A stretch of DNA of 64,000 bases from Sanguinoderma infundibulare (Eukaryota; Basidiomycota; Agaricomycetes; Polyporales; Polyporaceae), in the NCBI GenBank assembly GCA_032821775.1, contig JAVLRN010000012.1, positions 682,001 to 746,000 on the forward strand. The letters run 5' to 3'. A program made the position numbers and the translations under genes. Below are positions 1 to 11,051 of this stretch, in pieces. Every line of letters starts with the position of its first letter. The stretch's first letter is position 1. Under the pieces are notes generated by a model. That model had not been told where the DNA came from, did not search any database, and worked only from the letters and a program-made list of their open reading frames with translations.

Positions 1-1943
1 TGGCGAGAGCCGTCAGAGGACTTGGACTTCGTCGACGCACTCCTCTTTGGGGGCTCCGGTGTCTTCAGGGTGATCGTGGTGAACGGAGGCTCGACATCAA
101 CCGTGGGCTGCCTGATGAGGGGCGAACGGCCGTTGCGGCGGGGTGCGGGGAGGCCGGAAGACACTCCAGGAAGACGCGGGGAGGAAGGTAGTGCGGTCTT
201 CCTCGCAGCCGGCTCCGGGACGGCAATCATGGCATTCAGGTCGGCCACGGGAGTGATGGGGCGCGCAACCTCGACCATCGGGTTAAGTGGAGGCTCCTTG
301 CGCTTCAGCGACACGTTCCGAGTGACATTGCTGAGGTTCTGAGCAACAGAGGCGCCGATCTGAGCAGTAGGCTTGGAGGCGGTGCGCGCGGGCGGAGACC
401 ATTCGAGCTTGCTCTCCCGCTTCGAGAGGAACGCTTTCTGCGGGTTCTGTGGCGTCTTGGGGGATGGGGAAAAGCCCGAAGGGGACTTTGTGCCAGCGAA
501 AAAGCTTTCCATATCCGCATCCCTTGGCTTCTTTTCGCTGATGGTGGTCACGACGGTTTGAAGGTTGCCCTCTAGGAACGGTCGCAGAATACGAAGCGTG
601 TTGACGAGGATCAGAACATTGACCGTGCCTGAAGATTCCGGTCAAGAACGGGGCTTCTCAAGGATATAACGCGCTACGCACCGAGAAGCGAGGCGGTGGC
701 CATCGCAAAGACAGCGGCCTCGAACGGTACCGTGATACCTGACGACTTGGTGAGACTGACAATAATTTCGGGAAGGAGGAGGATATTGTAGGCAAACGGG
801 TACCTGCATACATCAATCAGATATAATTGCTTCTATATCCTCGGGAGATCCACTTACCACAGCATGCTCCTGGCGACAGCAGCAATGAAGCGCTGGTATT
901 CGGCCGTCGTAGCACTGGACGTACTCCACCGGTGGGACCGGCTCAGGCTGAACTTGATGCCGTCCTTGATGGTCAACGTACCGCGAAGGATCAGGAAAAC
1001 CAGCGTGAAAAAGACGACCGACACGATAGCTCCTAAGAGAAGCTGATGGACCACAACGGTAAACTCCCAGCCGAACGAATATTATTTGATGGGGGACGGC
1101 ATACCGGAAGAAGATGAAGCATGACGGCCAAAGTAGGGTGGCCGAGCGAGATTCCGCAGGAGAGCTCGTTGATGCCATAACCCGGGCCAAAAGGCGAATT
1201 ACGGATCCAGGTAGGCGTTGCGGCTGAGGCACGCGACGCTATATCAGGGACCATTCGTGCCGGCTTCAAATTAGAACGCTTACCCATGAGGATTGCAATA
1301 AGCCAGCCGAACGCAATGGCGGCCATGCAGATCCAGTTGGGCACCTTGTTACGGAGAACAAGTGTGTTGAAGGCGTGGATCGCAATAGTGCCAGTGAAGT
1401 ACGCTCCTCCCGTGTCTCCAATCTGAGAAAGAATCCCTGCGGCCCTCGTGTGAGCCCTCGTTCCCCCTCACTCTTTATATGAAACGCAGGCTGTAGCGCA
1501 CCTTGTGTGTTGCAAAGAGTCCCTGATAAGACGCGTCTCAGAATCGCATTGCAAGCCAGACCATTCGGGGGGACGCACCATCGGTCACAACCTTGTCAAC
1601 CGCCCACTGTGCGTTGATCATCATCCCGACGCTGCTCAATGCGTTGCTAGTTATTAGCGACGCGATGTACGCTCCAAGCTGGGTGTGGAAGAACGCCTTG
1701 GAGTGGTGCTGGTTCTTGATCTGCCGGCGCTTAACGAAGTTGACGAGCGGCTCCCAAGAGTACCGGATGAACACAGCAAGGGTAGCGAGTAAGGAGATGG
1801 TGGCGAACACAACGATGGCCTAGAGAAGAGATACGCTAAGGTTCTCTTGATTTTGAATGCAGGAGATTGCACGGGTGACTCACAATGAGGCTCTGGGCCT
1901 GGCCATTGCTGTAGACGAGCGTAGTCGGAAGGACACCAGACAT
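1..1943 (-). CDS. GPCR-like seven-transmembrane protein (Git3/cAMP-receptor-like), 3' end outside window
   Basis: Probable plasma-membrane receptor signalling through a G protein. I chose the ATG at 1943-1941: exon 1 (1943-1884) gives MSGVLPTTLVYSNGQAQSLI, followed by a GTGAGT donor, and exon 2 starts at 1819. Successive exons give hydrophobic helices with the order usual for this basidiomycete family: IVVFATISLLATLAVF, then ITSNALSSVGMMINAQW, ILSQIGDTGGAYFTGTIAIH, WICMAAIAFGWLIAIL, a Cys-containing loop (ELSCGIS), LLLGAIVSVVFFTLVFLI, YPFAYNILLLPEIIV and a last helix with NVLILVNTLRIL. A long Ser/Pro/Lys-rich cytoplasmic tail follows and is still open at base 1, so the C-terminus is missing. 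The loops AVARSMLWYP and HAFNTLVLR are characteristic of the family as I know it. Ligand unknown. At least six introns. The 7TM call is firm; the exact subfamily is less so. Confidence 0.8.
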
Positions 1944-2494
1944 GACGTTCGTCAAGGGCTTGGACGGTCACAAAAAGCAAAAGAAGGTGCACGAGAGCAG
2001 GAAGAAAAGCAACGAAAAGGGCTCAAAGCAAAGAACTGTCCCGGACAGACTGGCCAAACTTGCTGAGAACCGCAAAGTTGAAGGTCGTCCTGCGCCTGTG
2101 GTCTAAACGAGAGGTCTGACCTGAGCAGACGGGGGGGGAACCAGTCCAAAAGAACGAAGGGAGAAAAAGAAAACGAACGAGAGGAGAACGGAGAGAAGGC
2201 GAACGGCGGCGGCGAGCGACAACAGCTCAAGCTGTCTTGTCTTCAATCCACGCCAGCATCTGTGGCAGTGTGGCCATGAATCATGATATTTGATGGACGT
2301 CTGCCGTCGCTCCCATCTGGCGTCTTCAAGTCAGTATCAGTTCAGTCAGAAACATATCCTCATCTCCGCTGTCCATTCCAGTCCAAGACCCCGCCAATCA
2401 TGTTATCCAACAGTCGTCGGTCCTATCTACGTACACACCTGCCGCAGTACTCTCCACCTCTGAACTGGAACCGGGCCCGGCATTCTTCAACGCG
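1944..2494. other. Intergenic: promoter of the GPCR-like gene and 3' flank of the polymerase eta gene
   Basis: I see no convincing gene. A short purine-rich stretch (about 2130-2200, many GAGA/GAAC steps) lies upstream of the receptor start. Confidence 0.5.
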
Positions 2495-5317
2495 CTACTT
2501 TTTGCTGAAAATTTTGGCGATCCCCTGGTTTGACCCCTTCTTCTGTCGCTTTTTGACATTTGACGTCCGTCTGTCTCTGTCTGCAGGCCGAATCACACGT
2601 TTAGGCACGCTCGCCTCAGGCCCATCGTCCCCGGCAGCCGCCAACTCCTCCGCGAAATGAAAATCAGCGTGCTCCAGGCGCAACGCCGCCAGGGCATCTT
2701 CCCTGATCGCGTCGTCAAGCGTCCCGATCCCTGTGACGGCGCCCCCACCTGCGCCACTAGCGTCAGTCGACCCACCCCCATCGACATCACCCGCAGCGGC
2801 TGATCCTGCAGGCGCGTCGGCCAGCCAGATTCGATTCTGGCACTTCTCGCACACGAACGAGTACCGCTCATCCCTTGTCCGCGCCGCCGGCGAATTCTCG
2901 TTCGTGTCGCTGGTCTCTTTGCTGCTGGACCCAGACCGCGGGCGCTTTGACGGTGGTTTATTCGCGTTCGCGTCACTGAGAGTGCGTTTCGAAGGAGGTT
3001 TGCTGCCGGAATCCCCGGATGCAGAGCCATTCTGGTCGTCCGACCCTGTGCGCGTCGAGAGGAATCCCTCGATCGTGCGTTGTCCAGCTTCCATGGTCCC
3101 GATCCCCGAGAACGACAGCTGGACACTGGTTATCTTGAAAGGGGTCGACCCCGCAGTCCCGACGAGTTCCTTCCACAGCTTGTCGCCAAAGGAAGCGATC
3201 ACGTCGACATTCACGTTCCTGGTGAAGGGGAATGGGGTTTGCTTTGATCGTGCTGTCTCGTAGCCTATACCAGTCCCACGGACGTCAGCGTCAGACCAAA
3301 GACGAATGCTATCACGTTATGCCTCACCTTTCCGTATGTGTAACACAATAGTTTTGGGCCACAGAGCCGGATTAGTGTCCCGCGCTTCGTTTAGCCGTAG
3401 TGCCAGCTCCGCCGCGAGGACTCTGAGCCAATGTTGTCCCTCAGCCGCCTTCGTGATAGGCTGTGGGAGGTTCTTCGATGCAAGCATGCTCTTGTTGATC
3501 GCAGACTTCTCCTTGACTACTCGAAATGGACCACGATCGATAATGGAGCAATGTTAGATGTCACGTCGTTAGGTGTGAGTAATGGCAGGGGGAAACGCAC
3601 CCTCGGAACGGTCGATCCCCCTGCACGATAGGTAAGAATCAATCACGGATTGAACACAACATATTCGCGACTGTTACTAGCTCACCGAAGGATTTCGTAG
3701 ACCCAGATGGAGTTCTCTCCGAATTTCCGTTGCATTTCTTCTGTAACCGGAGTCCGCCATTCCCTGAGCAATCCTGCGATGATCTTGTCACATTGTCGAC
3801 TTACCGAGACTTACAATCCTGCGATCCCGTTCCCATGTCAATCATCTTATCACAGAGAGAAGTATGGGAAAACGACGTACAGCAGGTCGCTCACGGCGGA
3901 GACATCGTACTCTTCCGCAAGGGCCTTGCCAAGCTTGCCGCCCAAGAACCTGATCTGCTAGGGGACATGAACGATGGACCTTGGGACGGGGCAACCATGC
4001 GAATGGGATGGCTGCGCACCTTCTGGAATGGCATAGGGTTGAGATAATTGGGGATGGCGGCGTTGCGCAGAATGGTCTGTTGCCGAACACCGTGTTAACT
4101 CCGGAGTGTGCGCGGAACGCGATGTACCGAACCTGGTTCATCGGCTTCTTGTAGGATGCCGTGAGCTGCATAACAGGAAGGTCAGCGCGAGTCACTGTGC
4201 TTGCAACGCAGCAGAACGACGTTACCTTGGCAAGAAACTTATTTCTCGCAAGCCCCGCCGAGGTGGTGTATCCGAGCTTCGTTCGAATGTCTTCTCGTAT
4301 TCGCATCATGAGCTCACCAGCGATTGACAACGCGACGTCGTGCCAGGTCATCTGTTCCGAGTCTTCGTCCGCTTCGGTGACATCGACCTCGTCCTCCGGC
4401 TCCGAGGCATTTGAAGCGACTTCGTCAACGCCAGCTTCATCTTCACGAGGATGGACGTCATTTGAGGAGTCGACATCCTTCGCCTCCTGGTCCTCCTTTG
4501 GAGGGATTACAGGAACAAGAGTGCCCTTACCCTCCCAGGAAATTGGTGGTGGTGGCGGCAACGGGGTATCCATCCCATGAGGCGCGTCCGAGGGTACGTT
4601 CGCGAGGTGCGGGTACCTTCTAAGAATCTCCTCCCGGACAGGCCGTGTAAAGTCAATGAACGCCTCGTCTATGGACGCCTTCTCTAGCACAACCAACACA
4701 GCAAGTCAGACTCTCCGAAACCGCTCCCGGCCCCATCACATCCCCCTCCTCACAACTCCGCCTGACGCACAATCACCCAAACCAAAACACAAACTCGAGC
4801 ACTCACCGACCTCCCCATCCGGCAGCCCCTCCTTGAACATCTGAATGATCTTCATGCTCTCCCTCCGATAATGGTCCAGCGACACCTTGTGCGTCCTCGT
4901 GTCCGGGCTCTCCCAATAGCCCGGCTCCGCCTCGCCCTCCCTGTACGTCGCGACGTGGACGACGACGAGGTCCGGGCACCGCTTCTTGGCGTCCCGGACC
5001 TTGTCCATGCGCGAGATGCCGTACTTGCGCGCGGGGTAGTTGACGGCGATGAGCGCGTCCCACTGCTGCACGACGAGCGGCAGCGCGGGGTCGATGCCGA
5101 GCCGGACCTGCTCGCACGCGGCGTAGAACGCATCGCTGTCGCAGAGCGCGACGACGCGGAGCGGGTCGCGCACGCCGAGGTTGGAGGATAGGAGGTGTCG
5201 ATAGGTGATCGTCGGGTTCAGGTCGTCGAAGTCGTGCTCGGTTGCTCGCGCCTTGCCTTTCCAATATGATGTAGACGGGGGTTTCGCAGACTGCCCGCCA
5301 GAAGTAGAAGAGGTCAT
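2495..5317 (-). CDS. RAD30: DNA polymerase eta (Y-family translesion polymerase)
   Basis: Nuclear translesion polymerase that copies past UV photoproducts. The N-terminal exon carries VVALCDSDAFYAACE (first metal-binding Asp) and the YPARKYGI motif; the next exon has the SIDEAFIDF signature with the catalytic Asp-Glu pair. Then come SAGLARNKFLAK (thumb/palm), a helix-hairpin region (GGKLGKALAEEYDVSAVSDL) and the little finger. The last exon has a C2H2 UBZ-type finger (FVCEKCQNRIW ... RLEHADFHF), basic stretches, and a PIP-like C-terminus (NQGIAKIFSKK) for PCNA binding, so the protein is complete. An acidic, low-complexity insert sits between SIDEAFIDF and TWHDVALSIA. The start is uncertain: ATG at 5317 gives a short leader before ITYRHLLSS, while an in-frame ATG at 5536 would add 73 residues that look unlike the family. 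Roughly eight introns. Confidence 0.9.
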
Positions 5318-5637
5318 CGCGGAGCTTGTGGGCGTGGAGGAAGGTGCGATGACGGTGGTGAGTAAGTGGTCCCAAGTGGTCACCGACGCGCGTCTACTCT
5401 TCGGCTCCGCTCGCGACGCGTCGTTCACGGTCACGGGTTTCGCGCGCGAACCACTCTCCACGGTCAGTCGCACAGTGCACTGGCAAGCACCAGGACACTG
5501 AACCGCCACGTCGCCTTGTATGTACAAGTCGCACAATTTTAACGCATAGTCGTTAGATTGAGCATCGAGTCCACGTTCTCGTAAAATACAACAATGTCTG
5601 ACTGCTTCCTAGTCGTACAAATTCATCTAGAACCTCC

Positions 5638-8219
5638 TCATGCAACTTTGGCCTTCACATCGACGGACGAGATATCAATCGTGAGTAAGTCCTGCGGTTC
5701 GACTCATGAGCGCAAATCCAAGATACAAGTTCTGGTGGTTCCTCTTACCTTTCCACTCCTGATCTCGGACGCAGAAGGCATGAGTCCCAACCGAAGCAGC
5801 TCGGACGCCTTCGAGACGATTGGGTCTCTCTGCATGCTGTTCGTGAACTGTAAGTAGTCTCTCCGGGAGCGCAATATGGGGAGGCTTACCTCGCCACGGC
5901 GATGACCTTCTCGCCCTTCAGATAATATGCGACAAACTGCATGCAAAGTTGTCGGCATCCACAACAGTGGCAGATATACGGTGCGCAAACACCTACCTTC
6001 AACTCGTCGGGGTTGCCGTCGATGATGACGTCGTTAAACCCCGCGCCGACGCCGCAGTAGCGCAACTGCTGGCCCTCTGCGACCCGTTTGAGCATACATA
6101 GAGTATAGGTGGCAGTCGTAGACAACGCTGCACTCACGGGCACTCCAGAAAACGGGAACCTTCACGAATGGCTGTCCCTTGCCCTCTGCGATCGTCTTGC
6201 CAACAGCACGACCATGGTTCCCTGCGACCTACGACCAAAGTAAGATCTTCATTACGATCTCGTTTGAGTTCAACGACACTTACGTTCCAGTGTTCGATCC
6301 TCCGCAGCTCGCCAGTACCAGGTTCAGGGTACAGCGCGATATCTCCTGTGAACAATACCCATCAGCGAACTTCAACCAGCGGTCTGGATGGCAACGCACC
6401 GATGGCATAGACATTGTCGATGCCCTTGACCTTCAAGAACTCGTCGACCTGCACAGCTCCGGTCCGGTCAACAACGTTCTCGAAGCCCTTGCTGTTCCTC
6501 AAGTACTCGGTTGCAGGTGCAACACCAACGCCCATGATCACAACGTCTGCCGGAAGTGTCGTGCTCTTGCCATCACCTTCCTGAACGACGACCGCCCCAG
6601 CAAGGGAGGAGTCCGAGTCTGCAGGGACGATCTTCTCAACCTTCGCCTGCATGTGGAACCTGACGCCCTTCGCTTCATGGAACTGCGATACTCATCAGCA
6701 CACATGCATCGGAGTGACTCGGACAAAGCGTACGAACCTTCTTCAAACCAGCACCGACCTGCTTGCCGAGCACCAGCTCGAAGGGGAACTCCTCCAGGCC
6801 AACGACATCGATTGACGCGAGGTTGCGCTTCGATACCGCAACGACGAGCTCCATGCTGATGAAGGACGAGCCGACGACGACAAGACGCTTGCCCTCCTGG
6901 ATGGCTGTGGTGCGTCCCAATAAGCACCCACCATTGGCCTACCAATTACAGCGTCAACGACGTACCTGCGTCGATCTTCTTCGCGTCTTCGACGCCGCGC
7001 AGAGTGTATACATTCGACAGGTCCTTCCCGGGGATAGGAAGGCGGCGCGGCACCCCACCAGACGCAAGGACAAGCGTGTCATACGGAACCCTTTCCTGCG
7101 TCGCCCCAACGACGACCTCCTTCGTAGCCAAGTCGATCTCAGTTACTTCGGTGCCCGCGCGGAGGTTCACACCATATTTTGCCCGGAGCTCCGCCGCCGG
7201 CCGCCACTCAAGTTTCGAGGCGTCCGTGATGAGCGCCTTGCTCAGCTTCGTCCTACGCGAGTGCGACTAGCAAGGTGAATATTCCGTCTACAGCTGAGTA
7301 ACAGCGAGCGCACACACCTATCAATCGGGCTGTGCGGCTCCTTGGACAGAACAGTAATGGGACCGTTGTATCCATGCTTTCCGTGAACAAATGTTCAGTT
7401 CCCCGACTATCCCCGCGTTCGTCCATAGGGTTCAACTCACCTCTCTCAAGCTCTCAATCAGCATGAAAGCTCCACTGCCGCCACCGACAATGACGACACC
7501 CTTCCCCTCGCTTGTTGCTCCGGTCGCAAGCAGGGTCGGTGGCCGCGACTTGTTCGCGCTCAGGGTCGCACTGGGGTCGGCGGTGACATGGATCTTCCCA
7601 TCCTTGACCTCAGCTTTGAAGCTGTGGAGCGCAGAGGGTGCAGGGGCGTCCTCTGTCGAACATACGCATTCAGTCATCGCGATTAAATCCCACAGGGTGA
7701 TGAAGACATACCTATGTCGCCATTGCACACATTGAAGCACGCTGTGTGCGCGATGGCATCAGCGATTATTCATTCGCGGACACCACCGGGCACACTCCCT
7801 CTCGTAGTCCATGTGCGAGAGGATACAACAATGAACTCACCTCCGTGCCATGGGCTGCGCGATCCACAGACCTGTCAGCTAACACGAGAACCCGGCAGAG
7901 ATAACTTGAATACACACCATACTACACGGCCGTCCGCGGTCAGGACACCCTTGGCCAGAGGTGCGCCGTAGTGGGTGCAGAACGCGCTTGTCGCGTGGAT
8001 CTTGTCCCCAAGGCGAGAGAGCAGGACCTTTCCGTCGCCCTCGAAGTCGACCTGCTTCCTGTACGTTACATCGGTCTCAGTCTGTCAGTGTGCCGATCCG
8101 TGGGCGTGCGCCCTCTCCACGCTTGCGCAATCTGGAGAGCAATGTAACGCATGTGAGACTCACATCTCTCCATCCTTCAACTCGGACGCATCGAGCACGG
8201 CGATAGTCTTCTGCGACAT
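5638..8219 (-). CDS. Rieske-domain AIF-type FAD/NAD(P) oxidoreductase (AIFM3-like)
   Basis: A fusion of an N-terminal Rieske [2Fe-2S] domain and a pyridine nucleotide-disulfide oxidoreductase, the architecture of AIFM3-type proteins. The start ATG is at 8219 (MSQKTIAVLDASELKDG). Rieske ligands are visible only after splicing: FCTHYGAPL gives C-x-H, and an intron splits the second Cys codon so that TG joins C, giving RVVCPWHGACFNV (C-x2-H). The flavoprotein part has GVVIVGGGSGAFMLIESL (FAD-binding GxGxxG-like), KRLVVVGSSFISMELV (NAD-binding) and GIDNVYAIGDIALY (FAD-binding Asp near the C-terminus). The C-terminal dimer-like domain ends DISSVDVKAKVA with TGA at 5640-5638. About ten introns. Natural electron donor and acceptor unknown. 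No clear targeting peptide precedes the Rieske domain, so a cytosolic or outer-membrane-facing location is possible (inference). Confidence 0.85.
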
Positions 8220-8798
8220 GCTGCGATGTAAGAAACGGGTGCTCAAGGTCTGGAGTGGTGGTGGACGACGAGCAAGGGTGCGTGTGCGCGCGCTGATAAA
8301 TCTCGAGGACCACTGGGCGGTTCTGTGAGAGAGCAGATTATGCATGGGTCCGCCCGCAGCCTGGCTCAAGTGGCATTTCAGGGCATCGCGAGCACCATGG
8401 AACGCGCGATTGCTCTGGGAATGACGTCGCTCCGAAACCACCTCCCGTCTCAGCCAATCAGACGGCGAAGATTACTCGCCGCGTGTAGCGAGATCGTATC
8501 GATATACTGGACATGCATCCAGCACTGTTGATCCAAGGTCCAAGGAAGTCTGCCGAGGGGTCTTTCTTGGAATGCGGCACTGAGGAGAGAAGACAAACGT
8601 ACTTACAGAGAGTGGTTGGGGACCTGAACGGAGCAATCCACCACAGAACACGAAGGTCCCTGCAGCAGTGCGATGGTAACTGGGAATATGAAGGATGACA
8701 TCAGCAGCTAATGGCCTAATCTACAGTAGACATACAATGGTGTACAGTAAACTAACCGCCGAGCAGAATAGTATAGTGAACAAGATGAACCACGATGA
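8220..8798. other. Intergenic: promoter side of the Rieske/AIF gene, 3' flank of the next gene
   Basis: No supported gene. Short open frames here lack family features and overlap on both strands. Confidence 0.45.
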
Positions 8799-9736
8799 TC
8801 ACCGCCGCCGCCACGGTATATCCTCCACTGTCCATTTCCCCGAAACAACCTTCACAAGCGCATCGCCTACCCAACCCTCCGTATCCCGGAGTGCATCCAT
8901 ACGGGACCACTCTTCGACGAGGTGGGTGGCGTCCTCCACTCGTTGGTCAACCCCAAGCTCCTCGCAGAGTTCATCGTCATCGATGTCGACGTACCCGCAG
9001 TCAAGGCCATACAGGTCGTAGTCGATGAGCTGCGCCAGGTCCGACTGCAGGAATATCCGCGCGGGGTCGAAGCGAGAGTACTTGGTCATACTTCGCAAGA
9101 TGGATGCATATACCGCCGGTTGCGACGGGACGAGGACGGTTTGGCATAGCGGTGTGGACAGCGATGTTAGCCGCAGCGCAGGCTGTAGGTCTGATCGGGG
9201 ATATGCTGCGATGGATGCCGGGTAGAGCACTAAGTGCTGGGCGAGGGCGAGGGAGGTGTAAGGGGTTACGCGGAACATGCGCGCTTTGGTGTAGAAGTCC
9301 CCGCCGGTCCGAACGAGAAGCGGCGGCGGTCGCGATCGTGGCAGTCCTTCACTATCATCCAGCAGCTTGGAGGCTATGTCCAGCTGTTCGTCTGGGACGA
9401 GATAGTGGAAATCCTGTGTGCAAGATGTAGACGGACGGTCTGCGGCGAGGAAAGAATGGTGCTTACCCTGATAATGACGGGCACGTTCATGCGCCTGTGC
9501 AAGAGCGAAAGCCACTCGATGAGCTCGATGCCGGCGTCCTGGAGGGTTTTGAGGGCTTTGTCGACCAACTCCTCCGGGGAATCCTCGTAAATGCTCGCGG
9601 TCTCGGGCTTGAGTGGATACATGTTGGAAAAGTGGTCCAGCGAGGCCTTTGGCGGCGCTGATTGCTGCATAGAGGGAAAGTGTGGTAGAAGTAGAGGATG
9701 GTCGTCCATGATGAAGTTCGTTGGCATTGGTCGCAT
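8799..9736 (-). CDS. Conserved basidiomycete-type protein of unknown function (NTase-family-like partner)
   Basis: Two exons: exon 1 from ATG 9736 to about 9467 ends in RRMNVPVIIR before a GTAAGC donor, and exon 2 resumes at DFHYLVPDEQLDIASKLL and runs to TGA at 8799. The protein is about 290 residues, soluble, without signal peptide or membrane helix. Recognisable stretches are DFYTKARMFRVTPYTSLALA, LVPSQPAVYASILR and DLAQLIDYDLYGLDCGYVD. Related proteins occur in multigene families of agaricomycetes as I recall them, but I know no assigned function. The segment VIIRDFHYLVPDEQLDIA resembles the place where a nucleotidyltransferase fold has its first acidic strand, yet the catalytic Asp pattern is not preserved. 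It is divergently transcribed from the nucleotidyltransferase-like gene at 10116. Confidence 0.65.
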
Positions 9737-10115
9737 GGTGGCTGCTGAAGAGGACTCGAGCTCAAGAATGACTAAGACAGACGTTCAGGAGGCGGGTCGC
9801 ACCTGGGTTGCATCGCCCGGGGCCCGGCTCTGGCAGCTGGGAGGCCGATATCCAATCGGATCTTGCCGTTGTCCCCAGAAACCCAAATATGGAGTCCAGG
9901 CTCTGACTCATACCGAGCGTTTAATCGGAGCCTAGTTGGACTTGGTCGGACTCTACCGGAGGATGAACCTTGGCTTCCGCGGCACTGGTGGTGGCAACGC
10001 CCACTTGTCAATCTCCCACTGAGACACTAGACCCGATCATTACGTTTATGCGGGGATCTTACCGGCTTCAGGTGAGCTCGTCCTCCTAGCTTGCGTCGTT
10101 GTTCAGTTAACGTTC
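9737..10115. promoter_or_regulatory. Shared bidirectional promoter region of the unknown protein and the NTase-like gene
   Basis: The 379 bp between two divergent start codons must hold both promoters. I see no clear TATA box on either strand. Confidence 0.5.
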
Positions 10116-11051
10116 ATGTCTCGGATATCCGTCTCCACCAACCAAAAGCATCATATCGCTGCTGCCATGGCGCTGTCTGCGAAGCTCGACGACTGGGGCA
10201 TACGACATGCGTATATCGGGGGCTTCGCCTTCTCTCTTCTGGGAAGCGTACGTCCCACCCAGATAAGTATCCGTCAAGACTCTACCCTAGAGCCATTATG
10301 CTTACCGCTTTTCCGTATATACGACATAGACGTTCTCATCGAGGATAAGGACCCACAGGGACTTGCGGACTTGAAGGAGAGGCTCATGGAAGAAGACGAG
10401 CAGTTCGGGGATGTTGGGGTCTGTTTCTATTATGTTACCCAGGTGAATCCGTTCGTGCTATGTTTGATGAGATCGTCGACCAACGACAGGGTCTGGTTAC
10501 TATCCTGGCAGAATCCCGATGGACACCTTGTCCGCGAAGAGCTCGTACGCAGCAGCATCAACAATGTGCACGTCGAGACTCTCCTCACGGGCCATCTTGG
10601 ACTGCCGGACGCTATCGTTGATACGTACGAGGTTGGGGAGTTTCGTGAGTACCCCTTCATTCTAAGTGTCGAACAACGTTATCGACCTTGATGTGTAGGG
10701 ATTTCCATCCTTCACCCCGCGATCCTCGTATTGACCAAGTTCAAACGTTGGTCTGTCAACTACACTTCCACACGCCCAAAGACCATGAAGAAGGTGGCTA
10801 CCGATGAACGAGACATTCGGTACATTATCGACTGGTTGGCAGAGCGGAGTGAGTGCATCAGGTTTGGTCACTACGTGGGCAAGACGAAGCCAGAGCTGCT
10901 CGCAATGATCCGCAAGTACTACGAAAAGTATCGAGTCGAGGACGACTCGGAGGATCATCTCAACAACCTGCATAGTATTATGGTGGACAACTGGGACGAG
11001 ATGCTCGCTCTCCCCTCACCTGAGCCGGAAGAGTCTACTGCTCCTCCGTAG
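10116..11051 (+). CDS. Nucleotidyltransferase-fold protein
   Basis: Starts MSRISVSTNQKHHIAAAM. Around residues 30-60 it has AYIGGFAFSLLGSVRPTQ followed, after a 60-nt insert, by DIDVLIED. This is the hG[GS]-x(9-13)-Dh[DE]h core of the nucleotidyltransferase superfamily, the metal-binding Asp pair being DID. With the 60 nt removed (10263-10322, starting ATAAGT and ending AC) the spacing is 13 residues and fits; left in, it is 33 and does not. A second intron (GTGAAT...GCAG, 69 nt, about 10442-10510) joins YYVTQ to NPDGHLVREE. Later stretches are NNVHVETLLTGHLGLPDAIV (third acidic strand region) and a helical C-terminal part with DERDIRYIIDWLAERSE. The third exon begins after GEFR. Substrate and role unknown; fungal copies of this fold are mostly uncharacterised. 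Confidence 0.7.

Noticed and set aside
5318..5536. 73-residue N-terminal extension of polymerase eta
   Set aside because: In frame and open, but unlike the family N-terminus; kept only as an alternative start.
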